Part shown: piece by piece, positions 41,008 through 50,726 of the stretch | How the letters are laid out: every line of letters begins with the position of its first letter | Numbering within the stretch: position 1 is the stretch's first letter | Assembly (NCBI GenBank): GCA_965248765.1 | Contig: CBDFKF010000002.1 | Span: 372,001 to 436,000, forward strand | DNA from: CBDFKF01 sp965248765 | GTDB taxonomy: Bacteria; Pseudomonadota; Alphaproteobacteria; VGEJ01 | Direction of reading: 5' to 3' | Length of the DNA: 64,000 nt | Made by a program: the position numbers and the translations under genes | The notes under the pieces: generated by a model | Databases searched by the model: none | What the model was told of the DNA's origin: nothing | What the model saw: only the letters and a program-made list of their open reading frames with translations

Positions 41008-43593
41008 ATGGACGTCGTTGTCGTCGAATCCCCCGCCAAAGCGAGAACCATCAACCGGTATCTCGGTGACAACTTCCGGGTGTTGGCGAGCTATGGCCAT
41101 GTCCGCGATCTGCCGTCCAAGGACGGATCGGTGCGTCCGGACGAGAACTTCGCGATGACCTACGTGCCGGACCCGCGGGCCAGCAAGCACCTGAGCGAGA
41201 TCGCCAAGGCGCTGAAAGGCGCCGAACACCTCTATCTGGCCACCGATCCCGATCGCGAGGGCGAGGCCATCTCGTGGCATGTCCTGTCGGTGCTCCAGGA
41301 CCGCAATGCCGTCGACGGCATTGCGGTGAAGCGCGTCGCGTTCAACGAGGTCACCAAACGCGCGGTGCTCGATGCCCTGAAGCACCCACGCGACCTCGAC
41401 ATGGATCTCGTCAATGCCCAACAGGCGCGGCGGGCGCTCGACTATCTGGTCGGCTTCACGCTGTCCCCAGTGCTGTGGCGCAAGCTGCCCGGCGCGCGAT
41501 CGGCGGGACGGGTGCAGTCGGTGGCGCTGCGCCTCATCTGCGAGCGTGAGCTCGAGATTGAGGCGTTCACCCCGCGCGAATATTGGTCGATCGTGGCCGA
41601 GTTCACGACGACGGAGGGAGTCGGGCTCAGCGCGCGGCTCACCCACCTCGGCGACGAAAAACTCACGAAGTTCAGCCTCGGTGACGAGGCGGCGGCGAGA
41701 GCGGCCGTGGAACGCGCGATGTCGGCGCCGGGGTTCGCGGTCGCGAACGTCGAGGCCAAGCAAAACCAGCGTCACCCGCCGCCACCGTTCACCACCTCAA
41801 CGCTGCAACAGGAAGCATCACGCAAGCTTCGCTTCGCGGCGAGCCACACCATGCGCATCGCGCAGCGCCTGTATGAGGGCGTCGACATCGGCGGCGAGAC
41901 CGTCGGCTTGATCTCCTACATGCGCACCGACGGCGTCCAAATTGCCGGCGAGGCGATCGCCGACTGTCGCGGCGTCATCGGCCGCGAGTACGGACCCGAC
42001 TACGTGCCTGAACAGCCGCGCGCCTACCGCACCAAGGCCAAGAATGCCCAAGAGGCGCACGAGGCCGTACGCCCCACCGACGCCGCGCGCCTGCCGAAGG
42101 ACATGGCGCGGTTCCTCGATAACGATCAAGCGCGTCTGTATGAGCTGGTCTGGAAGCGGACCATGGCGAGCCAGATGCAGAGCGCAAGGATCGAGAACAC
42201 CGCCGTGGACATCGCCCCGGCCGACGGCGGCACGACGTTTCGCGCCAACGGCTCGGTGCTGCTGTTCGACGGATTCCTCCGCCTCTATCAGGAGGGCCGC
42301 GATGACCAGGCCGACGAAAAAGACGACGAGCAGCGATTGCCCAAGCTAGTCGCCGGCGAGACCCTCGCCCGTGGCACCGTCACGCCATCGCAGCACTTCA
42401 CCGAGCCGCCGCCCCGGTTCACCGAGGCGACGCTGGTCAAACGTCTCGAAGAGCTCGGCATCGGCCGTCCCTCCACCTACGCCAGCATCATCGACGTGTT
42501 GCGCGACCGCGCCTACGTCCAGCTCGACAAGGGGCGGTTCGTGCCGGAGGACCGCGGCCGGCTCGTCACCGCCTTCCTCACCTGCTTCTTCCGTCACTAC
42601 GTCGAATACGGGTTCACTGCCGATCTCGAGACCAAGCTCGACGACATCTCCGCCGGCAAGGTCGCGTGGACCGCAGTCATGCACGAGTTCTGGGGCGCAT
42701 TCAGCGGCGCCGTCGCCGAGATCAGCGAGCTGCGGGTCCGCGATGTGCTCGATGCCTTGAATGAGGCGCTGGGGCCCTACATCTTCCACAGCGACGATCC
42801 CAATGCCGACGCGCGCGCCTGCCCTTCGTGCGAGGCCGGCCGCCTGAGCGTCAAGACCGGGCGCTACGGCGCTTTCGTCGGCTGCTCGAACTATCCTGAG
42901 TGCCGCTTCACCCGGGCGCTCGCCGATGCTAACGGCGGCGAGGGATCCGCGGTGGACGACGGACCGCGCGAACTCGGCACCGATACCGACTCTGGCCTGC
43001 CGGTCAGCCTTCGACGCGGCCCCTACGGCCCCTATGTCCAGCTCGGCGACAGCGAAGGGGACGTCAAGCCGAAGCGTGTGTCGCTACCGAAGGAGCTGGG
43101 CCCCGACGATATCACGCTGGCAGTCGCGCTCGGGCTGCTGTCGCTGCCGCGGGCGATCGGGCAACACCCTGAAACGGCGAAAGAAATCAGTGCCGGAATA
43201 GGCCGTTACGGCCCCTATATCCGGCACGAACGAGACTACCGCTCGCTCGCCGCAGACGACGACGTCCTGACGATCGGCATCAACCGAGCGGTGGCCCTGT
43301 TGGCCGAGCCCAAGAGCGGTCGCCGTTCGGGCCCGAAGGAGCTTCGCGATCTCGGCGCCCATCCCGAAGACGGCAAGCCGGTGCGGGTCATGGACGGCCG
43401 CTATGGACCGTACGTCACCCACGGTCGCGTCAACGCGACGCTGCCCAACGGTCTGGCCCCGGACGAGATCGACATCACCCGAGCGGTCGATCTGCTACGC
43501 GAGCGCGCAAGCCGCAAGAAGTCGAGCGGGCGGGGCTCACGGGCCGCCAAGAAGACTACTCGCCGCAGCTCGCGCGCGGCCTCTGCCGACTAG
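41008..43593 (+). CDS. topA: DNA topoisomerase I
   Basis: An 861-residue type IA topoisomerase from the ATG at 41008. The longer frame from 40969 adds 13 unconserved residues. The Toprim domain begins VVVVESPAKARTINRYL and contains TDPDREGEAISWH. The active-site tyrosine is Y304 in ISYMRTDG. A C-terminal four-cysteine zinc module (CPSC...GCSNYPEC) and several RYGPY repeats bind single-stranded DNA, and the tail is Lys/Arg-rich. It relaxes negative supercoils. Confidence 0.96.
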   Translation: MDVVVVESPAKARTINRYLGDNFRVLASYGHVRDLPSKDGSVRPDENFAMTYVPDPRASKHLSEIAKALKGAEHLYLATDPDREGEAISWHVLSVLQDRNAVDGIAVKRVAFNEVTKRAVLDALKHPRDLDMDLVNAQQARRALDYLVGFTLSPVLWRKLPGARSAGRVQSVALRLICERELEIEAFTPREYWSIVAEFTTTEGVGLSARLTHLGDEKLTKFSLGDEAAARAAVERAMSAPGFAVANVEAKQNQRHPPPPFTTSTLQQEASRKLRFAASHTMRIAQRLYEGVDIGGETVGLISYMRTDGVQIAGEAIADCRGVIGREYGPDYVPEQPRAYRTKAKNAQEAHEAVRPTDAARLPKDMARFLDNDQARLYELVWKRTMASQMQSARIENTAVDIAPADGGTTFRANGSVLLFDGFLRLYQEGRDDQADEKDDEQRLPKLVAGETLARGTVTPSQHFTEPPPRFTEATLVKRLEELGIGRPSTYASIIDVLRDRAYVQLDKGRFVPEDRGRLVTAFLTCFFRHYVEYGFTADLETKLDDISAGKVAWTAVMHEFWGAFSGAVAEISELRVRDVLDALNEALGPYIFHSDDPNADARACPSCEAGRLSVKTGRYGAFVGCSNYPECRFTRALADANGGEGSAVDDGPRELGTDTDSGLPVSLRRGPYGPYVQLGDSEGDVKPKRVSLPKELGPDDITLAVALGLLSLPRAIGQHPETAKEISAGIGRYGPYIRHERDYRSLAADDDVLTIGINRAVALLAEPKSGRRSGPKELRDLGAHPEDGKPVRVMDGRYGPYVTHGRVNATLPNGLAPDEIDITRAVDLLRERASRKKSSGRGSRAAKKTTRRSSRAASAD

Positions 43594-43599
43594 GCCGGC

Positions 43600-45804
43600 G
43601 TGGCCGCCCGACGGCGTCCGGCGCCACTCCCCATTAGAACGGCGATTCTTCGTTTCATCGAGGAGAGCCCCGGGCGCGTCGGAAAGCGCGAGATCGCGCG
43701 GGCCTTCGGCATCGGCAGCGATCAGCGCATCGCCCTAAAGGAACTGCTGGCCGACATGGCGGCCGCCGGCGAGATCGGCCGGCGGCGACGCACGGTCGAG
43801 CCGGCAGGCCGGCTGCCAAAGGTGACGGTGATCGAGATCACCGAGAGCGATGTCGACGGCGAGGTATCCGCGCGGCCGGTCAGTTGGCGCGACGATTCGC
43901 CGCCACCGCGCATCGTGCTAGCGCCGGGGCGGGGTGCGACACGTGCCCCGGGGCCCGGAGATCGCGTGCTCGCCCGCCTCACCCAAAAAGAGGGGTTCTA
44001 CGAGGCGAAGGCTATGCGGCTCGTCGGCAGCGCGCCCAGCGAGGTGCTGGGCGTATATCAGGTCATTGGCGGGAATGGGCGACTTGTCCCCACCGATCGT
44101 CGGATGCGCAGCGAGTTCTCGGTCGCCGCCAGCGACCGCGGTGGGGCGCAGCCCGGCGAGCTGGTCGCCGCCGAAATCCTGCCCGGTCGCCGCCTTGGCC
44201 TGCCCGAGGCGCGGGTGCGCCGGCGGCTAGGTGATGTCGTCGCATTCGGCGCCTATAGCACGATCGCGATTCACAGCCACGGCATCCCCACCCGCTTCGA
44301 TTCGGAGGCGCTGACCGAGGCGGCGGGCGCCACGGTCCCGCGCCTCGGCGCGCGCAGCGACCTCCGCGGACTGGAGCTCGTCACGATCGATCCCGAGGAG
44401 GCGCGCGACCACGACGATGCGGTGTGGGCCGAGCCCGATGCCGACAGTTCCGGCGGCTGGCACATCGTCATCGCCATCGCCGACGTCGCGCACTATGTGC
44501 GGCCCGCCGGCGCGCTCGACCAGGCAGCGCAGGAGCGCGGGTTCTCGGTCTATTTTCCCGACCGGGTGGTGCCGATGCTGCCGGAGGCGCTGTCGGCGGA
44601 TGTCTGCTCGCTCATGCGCGACGAAGATCGCGGCTGTCTCGCCGTCCACATCACGATCGATGCAGAGGGCAACAAGAAGCGCCACGAATTCGTCCGCGGG
44701 CTGATGCGGGTGCGGGCCAACCTGACGTATGAGCAGGTTCAAGCCGCCCGTGACGGAGGCGCGGAACTACCCGCCGGCGACGGCAGCGCCATTCCAGCCC
44801 TTTACGGCGCCTATGCGGCGCTGCAACGCGCCCGCGCCCGGCGTGGCCCCCTGGAGCTCGAGCTGCCCGAGCGCCGTGTTCGCATCGGCGAGGACGGCAA
44901 GGTCGTCGCCATCGATACCCCGCCGCGCCTCGACAGCCACCGGCTGATCGAGGAGTACATGATCGCCGCCAATGTTTGTGCCGCCGAGACCCTCGAGCGA
45001 CGGCGCACCCCGTGCATGTACCGTGTGCACGATGTGCCCGCGCCGGAGAAGGTCGACGCCCTGCGCGATTTCCTCGCCACCCTTGGTCATCGCCTCGCGA
45101 AGGGCCAAGTGCTGCAGCCGGCGCTGTTCAACCGAATCCTCAACAAGGCCGCCGGCCAGCCACACGCCCACCTCATCAACGAGGTGATCCTCCGCTCTCA
45201 GGCCCAAGCCGCCTACAGCCCCGATAACTATGGCCACTTCGGACTGGCCCTGTCGCGATATGCGCACTTCACATCGCCCATTCGTCGCTACGCGGACGTC
45301 CTCGTCCATCGCGGCTTGATCAGCGCACTGGGGCTCGGCGATGACGGGCTCGCGGCTGATGCGGCGGACACATTCCCGCGGGCCGCCGAGCAAATCTCGG
45401 CCGCTGAGCGCCGCGCCGTGGCCGCCGAGCGCGACGCGCTGGGCCGGTTCGTGACGGCTTTCATGGAGGACAGGGTCGGCGCGAGTTTTGCCGGCCGCAT
45501 CTCGGGCGTCACCGGGTTCGGGCTGTTCGTCGCGCTCGATGAGAGCGGCGCCGACGGCCTGATACCGATCGCCTCGTTGGCCGACGACTACTACGACCAC
45601 GACGAGCCCCGCCACTCCCTGATCGGGCGCCACAGTGGGCGCGCGTATCGTCTGGGCGATGCCGTGGTGGTGCGACTGGTCGAAGCCGTGCCGCTGACCG
45701 GCGGCCTGCGGCTGGAACTGCTGGAAGATGGGGGGATCGAGCCGCCAAAACCGACGCGAACACCGCGCAGCGCCAAGGGCGCCCGGCGGGCGCGGCGGCG
45801 CTAA
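43600..45804 (+). CDS. rnr: ribonuclease R
   Basis: A 734-residue 3'-5' exoribonuclease starting at a GTG six bases after topA. An N-terminal helix-turn-helix (about 15-60) is followed by cold-shock RNA-binding domains. The RNB catalytic centre is TIDPEEARDHDDAVW with the metal-binding aspartates, then GFSVYFPDRVVPMLPEALS, and later HFTSPIRRYADVLVHR. An S1 domain (about 630-715) and an Arg-rich tail complete it. It degrades structured RNA and helps rRNA and tmRNA quality control. Confidence 0.96.
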   Translation: MAARRRPAPLPIRTAILRFIEESPGRVGKREIARAFGIGSDQRIALKELLADMAAAGEIGRRRRTVEPAGRLPKVTVIEITESDVDGEVSARPVSWRDDSPPPRIVLAPGRGATRAPGPGDRVLARLTQKEGFYEAKAMRLVGSAPSEVLGVYQVIGGNGRLVPTDRRMRSEFSVAASDRGGAQPGELVAAEILPGRRLGLPEARVRRRLGDVVAFGAYSTIAIHSHGIPTRFDSEALTEAAGATVPRLGARSDLRGLELVTIDPEEARDHDDAVWAEPDADSSGGWHIVIAIADVAHYVRPAGALDQAAQERGFSVYFPDRVVPMLPEALSADVCSLMRDEDRGCLAVHITIDAEGNKKRHEFVRGLMRVRANLTYEQVQAARDGGAELPAGDGSAIPALYGAYAALQRARARRGPLELELPERRVRIGEDGKVVAIDTPPRLDSHRLIEEYMIAANVCAAETLERRRTPCMYRVHDVPAPEKVDALRDFLATLGHRLAKGQVLQPALFNRILNKAAGQPHAHLINEVILRSQAQAAYSPDNYGHFGLALSRYAHFTSPIRRYADVLVHRGLISALGLGDDGLAADAADTFPRAAEQISAAERRAVAAERDALGRFVTAFMEDRVGASFAGRISGVTGFGLFVALDESGADGLIPIASLADDYYDHDEPRHSLIGRHSGRAYRLGDAVVVRLVEAVPLTGGLRLELLEDGGIEPPKPTRTPRSAKGARRARRR

Positions 45805-45888
45805 GACGGCGGACCGCGCCGCTGTAGATTGCCTTCGGCCGGCCGCGATTACGCCTCGCGGCCTCGACCTCTGGAGATCGGTTGCCGC

Positions 45889-46689
45889 TCAGCAGGCGGC
45901 GGGAACAGCGCTCAGCTCGACGAGCTTCCCTTCCAACACCGTCTCGCCGTAGTCGAGAACGAAGGAAGAGGCGATCCCATTGGCATATAGGCGGTAGTCG
46001 AGCTCAAGAGCCGGCGTCTCTATCTCTTCATCAAGCGAGTAGTAGGCAACTCGAATACGCCAGGAGATGACATTCTGGAACAGCTCGCGTTGCTCTGCCT
46101 CGCTCGCCGGAATGACCTCTCCGATGAAGGCGACGGCGTGAAAATGGCCATCCGGTCCGCTCCCGTCATAGATGTTCCGCGTGACCTGTTGCGTGCCCGA
46201 CAGCGCGCTCGAAATCAGCTGCGTGACATGGGCGCTCGGAAACATCGTGCCGGACGCCAACGGTTGCTCTGGAATGTCGAGTTGTTTGTAGACGACCGCT
46301 CCGGCCTGGCCGGCCGCCTCGAGCTCCGCTCTGCCGCGATAGTGCTCCTCCAGGGTGCCGTTGACACGGGAGGTCGAATCGAAACGGAAGGCAGTTCCCG
46401 TCTTCGCCTCCCACGAGGCCAGCACGTCATCTTGGAGGACGTCTTCACCCTCCGAATACTCCCACCGCACCACGAAACGCTGGTTGAAAATATAGGCATC
46501 GCAGGCATCGGACAGCTCCAGCACAAACCGCCCTTCAGCCGATTCGAGGGCCGTGGCGCCGCTCGTCGTCGACAAGCTGATGTCGTAGATCGCGCGGTGC
46601 GATGCCAGAACCACTTGGGCCCACGCCACGTCGACCGCAGCCGCCACCAGGGTCCCAGCGGCAGCGAATGCCAGGAGGATTGCTTTCAC
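45889..46689 (-). CDS. eipB: EipB-family (DUF1849) periplasmic cell-envelope protein
   Basis: A 266-residue exported protein with a signal peptide ending AWA before Gln25. The beta-rich family pattern includes RAIYDISL near the N-terminus, YSEGEDVLQDD, and YGETVLEGKLVELS at the end. EipB of Brucella forms a beta-spiral closed by a disulfide. The equivalent cysteines here are C63 (SDACDAY) and C266 (last residue). Family members are needed for envelope integrity. Convergent with rnr, 84 bases apart. Confidence 0.88.
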   Translation of the reverse strand: MKAILLAFAAAGTLVAAAVDVAWAQVVLASHRAIYDISLSTTSGATALESAEGRFVLELSDACDAYIFNQRFVVRWEYSEGEDVLQDDVLASWEAKTGTAFRFDSTSRVNGTLEEHYRGRAELEAAGQAGAVVYKQLDIPEQPLASGTMFPSAHVTQLISSALSGTQQVTRNIYDGSGPDGHFHAVAFIGEVIPASEAEQRELFQNVISWRIRVAYYSLDEEIETPALELDYRLYANGIASSFVLDYGETVLEGKLVELSAVPAAC

Positions 46690-46799
46690 TTAGGTAACGT
46701 CCGTGGCGGAGCTTCGCGAGGCTACATCATACCGGAACTGGCGGAAGGGTCCGGCCGCCATTATGGTTCGCGGGCGGAGTACCGCACAAGGAGAGACCG

Positions 46800-47783
46800 G
46801 TGGCTGACAAGCGTACGCTCCTCGTCACACGCCGACTGCCGGCGGCCGTCGAATCCCGGGCACAGCAAGCCTACGATTCCCGTCTCAACGCCACCGATGC
46901 GAGCTACGACACGACGGCTCTACTCGAAGGCAGCGCGGGTGCCGATGCGCTGCTCGCCTGCCCAGGCGACGACCTCTCGGCAGAGGTGATCGCGCAATTA
47001 CCGCAATCAATTCGGATCATCGCCAATTTCTCGGTGGGGTATGACCACGTCGATGTTGCGGCGGCGCGCGCGCGCGGCATCGTCGTCACCAATACGCCGG
47101 AGGTTCTCACCGACGCGACCGCCGACCTGACGATGCTGTTGCTGCTGGGTGCGGCGCGACGGGCGAGCGAGGGGGCGGCGCTCATCCGCGAGGGACGGTG
47201 GACCGGCTGGCGGCCGACCCATATGCCGGGCGTTCACGTCACCGGCAAACCCCTCGGCATCCTCGGGATGGGGCGAATCGGCCGCGCCGTCGCCAAGCGC
47301 GCCCGCGGCTTCGACATGGAGGTTCATTACCACGACCAGGTACGCCAGCCCGCAGAGGAAGCAGCGGGTGCGGTGTATCACGAAGAGCTCGAGGAGTTGC
47401 TCAGCGTCAGCGCATTCCTCACCCTGCACTGCCCCTCGACACCCGAGACCCGACACCTGCTGGACGAGGCGCGAATCGCCCAGCTCCCCGACCAGGCCAT
47501 CGTGGTCAATGCAGCGCGCGGCGACATCGTCGACGACGATGCCCTGATCGCGGCGGTCGAGAGCGGCAAGCTGGCGGCGATCGGCCTGGACGTCTACGAG
47601 AACGAGCCGAACCTCAATCCCCGATACCGGACCCTCAAGAACAGCTTCCTACTGCCTCACCTCGGCAGCGCGACGGTCGAGACCCGGGATGCCATGGGCT
47701 TCACCGCACTCGACAATCTCGATGCTTTCTTCGCCGGCCAGACCCCACCCAACGCCGTAGCCCCAGCCACCGCCGTTCGCTAG
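46800..47783 (+). CDS. D-2-hydroxyacid dehydrogenase, glyoxylate/hydroxypyruvate reductase type
   Basis: A 327-residue NAD(P)-dependent dehydrogenase with a GTG start and GGAG seven bases upstream. NAD-binding GILGMGRIGRAVAKRA and the catalytic trio are visible: Arg in NAARGDIVDDD, Glu in ENEPNLNPRY, and His in LPHLGSAT. The pattern ANFSVGYDHVDVAAARARGI is typical of the GRHPR/GyaR branch, which reduces glyoxylate or hydroxypyruvate. Exact substrate and cofactor are not determined. Confidence 0.92.
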   Translation: MADKRTLLVTRRLPAAVESRAQQAYDSRLNATDASYDTTALLEGSAGADALLACPGDDLSAEVIAQLPQSIRIIANFSVGYDHVDVAAARARGIVVTNTPEVLTDATADLTMLLLLGAARRASEGAALIREGRWTGWRPTHMPGVHVTGKPLGILGMGRIGRAVAKRARGFDMEVHYHDQVRQPAEEAAGAVYHEELEELLSVSAFLTLHCPSTPETRHLLDEARIAQLPDQAIVVNAARGDIVDDDALIAAVESGKLAAIGLDVYENEPNLNPRYRTLKNSFLLPHLGSATVETRDAMGFTALDNLDAFFAGQTPPNAVAPATAVR

Positions 47784-47900
47784 CGAGAGGGTTGGCGTGG
47801 CGGCGGCAGAATATGCCGGGTTCGGCAATTGCTGCTGTGCTTCTGTCGAGTAGGTTGGTCATGCAGTAGCCGCGATTCCCGCCCTTCCACCCGCCAAGGT

Positions 47901-47917
47901 TTGGCACGACATTTGCT
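47901..47917 (+). promoter_or_regulatory. sigma-54 promoter of the diguanylate cyclase gene
   Basis: TTGGCACG-N4-TTGCT matches the RpoN -24/-12 consensus at every conserved position. The gene starts at 47960, about 32 bases after the expected start of transcription. An inverted repeat TGCCG-N4-CGGCA (47814-47827) upstream could be an activator site. Confidence 0.75.
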
Positions 47918-47959
47918 GCGACCAAACCGGGACTGACTGTATCCGGAGTATCGGCGGGC

Positions 47960-48646
47960 ATGAGCAGCGTAGCAGTCGCAGACACAGACGTGGGGCTGGC
48001 GAACCGAGCCAACGGACTTGCCGGCGAGATGTGGGACCTGCTTCAGGGAAGTCGCACCGCCGGCGCGGATCCCTGGGATGCGGTCGCCCTGCTGACCGTG
48101 GTGGAGGGTCGCTTGGCGCTCCAGCGCGAACGCCTGTCTCACTACGAAGCGCTCGCCACCACCGACCCTCTCACCGGTGTTTTGAACCGGCGTGGCTTCG
48201 ATCAGCAGATGCAGCGCGCCCTGGCGGCCGCACGCCGCCATGATGAGAGCGGCGTCCTCTTGTTCGTCGATCTCAACGGATTCAAGGGTAACAACGATCG
48301 GCTCGGCCACGCCGCCGGCGATGCGACCCTCTGCCACGTCGCGCGCATCCTCGCCGAGAACGTTCGCGAGAACGACCTTGTTGCGCGCCTCGGCGGTGAT
48401 GAGTTCATCGTCGTCCTCACGAAGACCAGCGCCGCTGAGGCACGGAGCCGAACGCGTCGGCTGTCGGTCCTCCTCAACAACGCGATGGTTCCCTTCGGCG
48501 ACGGTCAGATCGCCATCCGCTCGAGCCTGGGTTCGGCTCCCTACGGCCCCGACGACACCGCGACGGGCATTCTGTGCCGCGCCGATGCGGCGATGTACGC
48601 TAACAAGCCGCCCGGACCGAGCCGCAGCGAGGCCGCGGCAAGCTGA
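47960..48646 (+). CDS. GGDEF-domain diguanylate cyclase
   Basis: A 228-residue soluble protein that should make cyclic di-GMP. A short helical N-terminus (about 1-60) precedes the GGDEF domain, which begins DPLTGVLNRRGF and has VDLNGFKGNND for metal and substrate binding. The active site RLGGDEF is intact at residues 143-149. An RxxD inhibitory site (R136-D139) sits five residues before it, so product inhibition is likely. There is no recognisable sensor or membrane segment. It is preceded by a sigma-54 promoter. Confidence 0.92.
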   Translation: MSSVAVADTDVGLANRANGLAGEMWDLLQGSRTAGADPWDAVALLTVVEGRLALQRERLSHYEALATTDPLTGVLNRRGFDQQMQRALAAARRHDESGVLLFVDLNGFKGNNDRLGHAAGDATLCHVARILAENVRENDLVARLGGDEFIVVLTKTSAAEARSRTRRLSVLLNNAMVPFGDGQIAIRSSLGSAPYGPDDTATGILCRADAAMYANKPPGPSRSEAAAS

Positions 48647-48758
48647 GGGACGACGGGCCCGGTCAGTCCGTTAGAGTTCCATGGGTGCAGCCCGCCCGGC
48701 TGCTGCGGGGCGATGCAGTGCCCACGGCCGCGTTCGACTCCCTTCCTCCGGGCTCGTC

Positions 48759-50156
48759 TGTCGAGAACAAACTGAATTGACCGGTTTATGTACCATATGA
48801 ATTGACCGCTTCAGTTGTGGTTGTTGGGCCAGTGGATAAGGGGTCGGGCGCGGAGCGGCCGTCCCCTTATCCACTGGCCGGTCGCGTCGAAGCGGATCAC
48901 GCGGCCTGTCTGTGGCTTGTGTTGATGGGCGATCCGTCGGCCTGGTATCGGGCCAGGCAGCGCGGCCCATGGAAGACGGCGAGGGTGCGGTCGGGGTATT
49001 CGTGGACCCGGACCCTTGCCTTGACGTAGTGGCGGCGATGGCGGTCGGGCGGGATCGCCAGCACCAGGCGTTTGTAGCGCACGGTGTTGTCGTTGGAGAC
49101 GGTGCGCTCCTGCTGCACGCAGAGGATGTCGTCGAGGGTACCGGCGAAGGGCACGAAGGCGGTGCCCTCGGCTTCCGGCGGCACCGCGAAGCGGGCGTTG
49201 TGGCCTGGCAGGTAGAGCTCCTTGAGGAAGCGGTTGGCCTAGGCCATGTCGGTGATGCCGGCGAGCCTGAGCTCCTGGGGCAGGCGCTTCTGCAGGGTGG
49301 CGAACATGCGTTCCGAGCGCCCCCTTGCCTCGGGCGAGTAGGCCGGGATCAGCTCGATGCCGAGCTGGGCCAGGGCGCGGCCGAACTGGGTCGGATTGTC
49401 CTTGTCGACCGTGCCGCCGGCCTCAGGGGTGTGCCAGTAGTGGCCGGCGCGGTCGGCATAGAGCGAGCAGAACAGCCCCTTGGCCCGGATCGCCTCGGAC
49501 ACCCCCTGAAAGCTCGACATCGTGCCCTCTTCGGCGACGAAGAAGGCCGAGTAGATCTCACTGGTGGTGTCGTCCATGGTGACGATCAGGTCCCACCACT
49601 GATCGGGGACCCACGCGTGGCTTGAGCCGTCTTGATGCAGCATCATGCCGGGCAGCGCGCGGCGCGGCCGCTTGCGCCGGTGCGCCCCGCGCCTGGGCGC
49701 CGCCCGTCTTCGCCCATGGGCCTGCAAGCTCAGCCGCACCCAGTTGTAGCTGCGCTTGAAGGCATAGTCCGCGACCAGCTTCTCGTGGAAGTGCTTGGCG
49801 GTGAAGTCCCAGTAGCGGGTGTCGAACAGCGCCAACAGCGCCGTCACCTCGTCGACCGCCGCGCGCCGCGCCGAGACCCGGCCCAGACGGCGATCGTAGA
49901 GCCCTTCCGCGCCGTCCGCCTCATAGCGGTCGCGCCAGCGCCGGAAGGTGCGCTCTGAAACGCCGAGAACCTCCGCCGCCTCGGCTTGGCTCAAGCAACC
50001 CCGATGGGTGCGGCCGTAAACCTCCTCGAACTTCATCAATCTCAGTCCCTGCAACTGCTCTGTCCGGCGCATCCAAACCCTCCATAGCCTGGAGAGCTTC
50101 TAAATCCGGACAGATCGTCTGGTACATAAACCGGACATATCGTGTGTTAGTGACAC
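48759..50156 (-). mobile_element. ISNCY/IS1202-like insertion sequence, inverted copy 2
   Basis: Same 1398-bp length, ends and content as 14531-15928, in opposite orientation. No target-site duplication is detectable: CTCGTC lies on the left and CGGCTGGTCG on the right. The transposase has a nonsense mutation. The missing duplication suggests later recombination or deletion at one end. Confidence 0.9.
48897..50072 (-). pseudogene. IS1202-like/ISNCY transposase with an amber codon
   Basis: Collinear with the intact transposase at 14615-15790. Codon 278 is TAG (49239-49241) where copy 1 has CAG, a single C-to-T change on the coding strand. The 277 residues before it are identical to copy 1 and the frame reopens after it. 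The stop follows the third acidic residue region, so the truncated protein keeps the catalytic core but lacks the C-terminal third. It could still be trans-complemented by copy 1. Confidence 0.92.
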
Positions 50157-50251
50157 CGGCTGGTCGATGCCTTGGCGCGACTCAGGCGGCGGTCTATGAT
50201 CGCCGCGCCTTGCCATACGAAGGGCGAGCGCCGAGCGAGAGAGGAGCCGGT

Positions 50252-50719
50252 ATGGCGGGAGCGATCGAGGGACGGTTGCGCGAGTTCGGGATCGAGCTGC
50301 CGGAAGGCCCGGCGCCGGTCGCGAACTACGTGCCTTACGTACGGAGCGGCAGCCTCGTCTTCATCGCCGGTCAGATCCCGCTATTGGGCGGCGAACTCCA
50401 ACACCACGGCATCCTCGGGCAAGACCTGGATATCGAGCAAGGGGCGGCGGCGGCCCGGCTGTGCGCTCTCAACGTCCTGGCGCAGGTCAAGGCAGCCTGC
50501 GATGGCGATCTCGATCGCATCGTCCGGTGCGTGCGCCTCGGCGGCTATGTCAGCTCAACGCCCGAGTTCGGCGACCACCCCAAGGTCATCAACGGCGCCT
50601 CGGATCTCATCGTCGAGGTCCTGGGCAACAAGGGCCGCCACGCGCGCTTCGCCGTCGGCGCCGGCAGCTTGCCGCTCGGTGCGCCGGTCGAGGTCGATGC
50701 CGTGTTCGAAGTTTCGTAG
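50252..50719 (+). CDS. RidA-family protein, tandem copy 1
   Basis: A 155-residue protein of the YjgF/RidA superfamily. The start at 50252 has GAGGAG seven bases upstream. Conserved features are VANYVPYVRSGSLVFIAGQIPL, then a long helix with ALNVLAQVKAACDGDLDRIV, and PKVINGASDLIVEVLGNKGRHAR. The arginine that binds imine substrates in canonical RidA is not at the usual place in this subgroup, so imine-deaminase activity is uncertain. The first gene after IS copy 2. Confidence 0.85.
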   Translation: MAGAIEGRLREFGIELPEGPAPVANYVPYVRSGSLVFIAGQIPLLGGELQHHGILGQDLDIEQGAAAARLCALNVLAQVKAACDGDLDRIVRCVRLGGYVSSTPEFGDHPKVINGASDLIVEVLGNKGRHARFAVGAGSLPLGAPVEVDAVFEVS

Positions 50720-50726
50720 ACCGGCG

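Noticed and set aside
48735..50175. Target-site duplication at IS copy 2
   Set aside because: The best flanking match (CCGGGCTCGTC against CCGGCTGGTCG) needs gaps and is not convincing.
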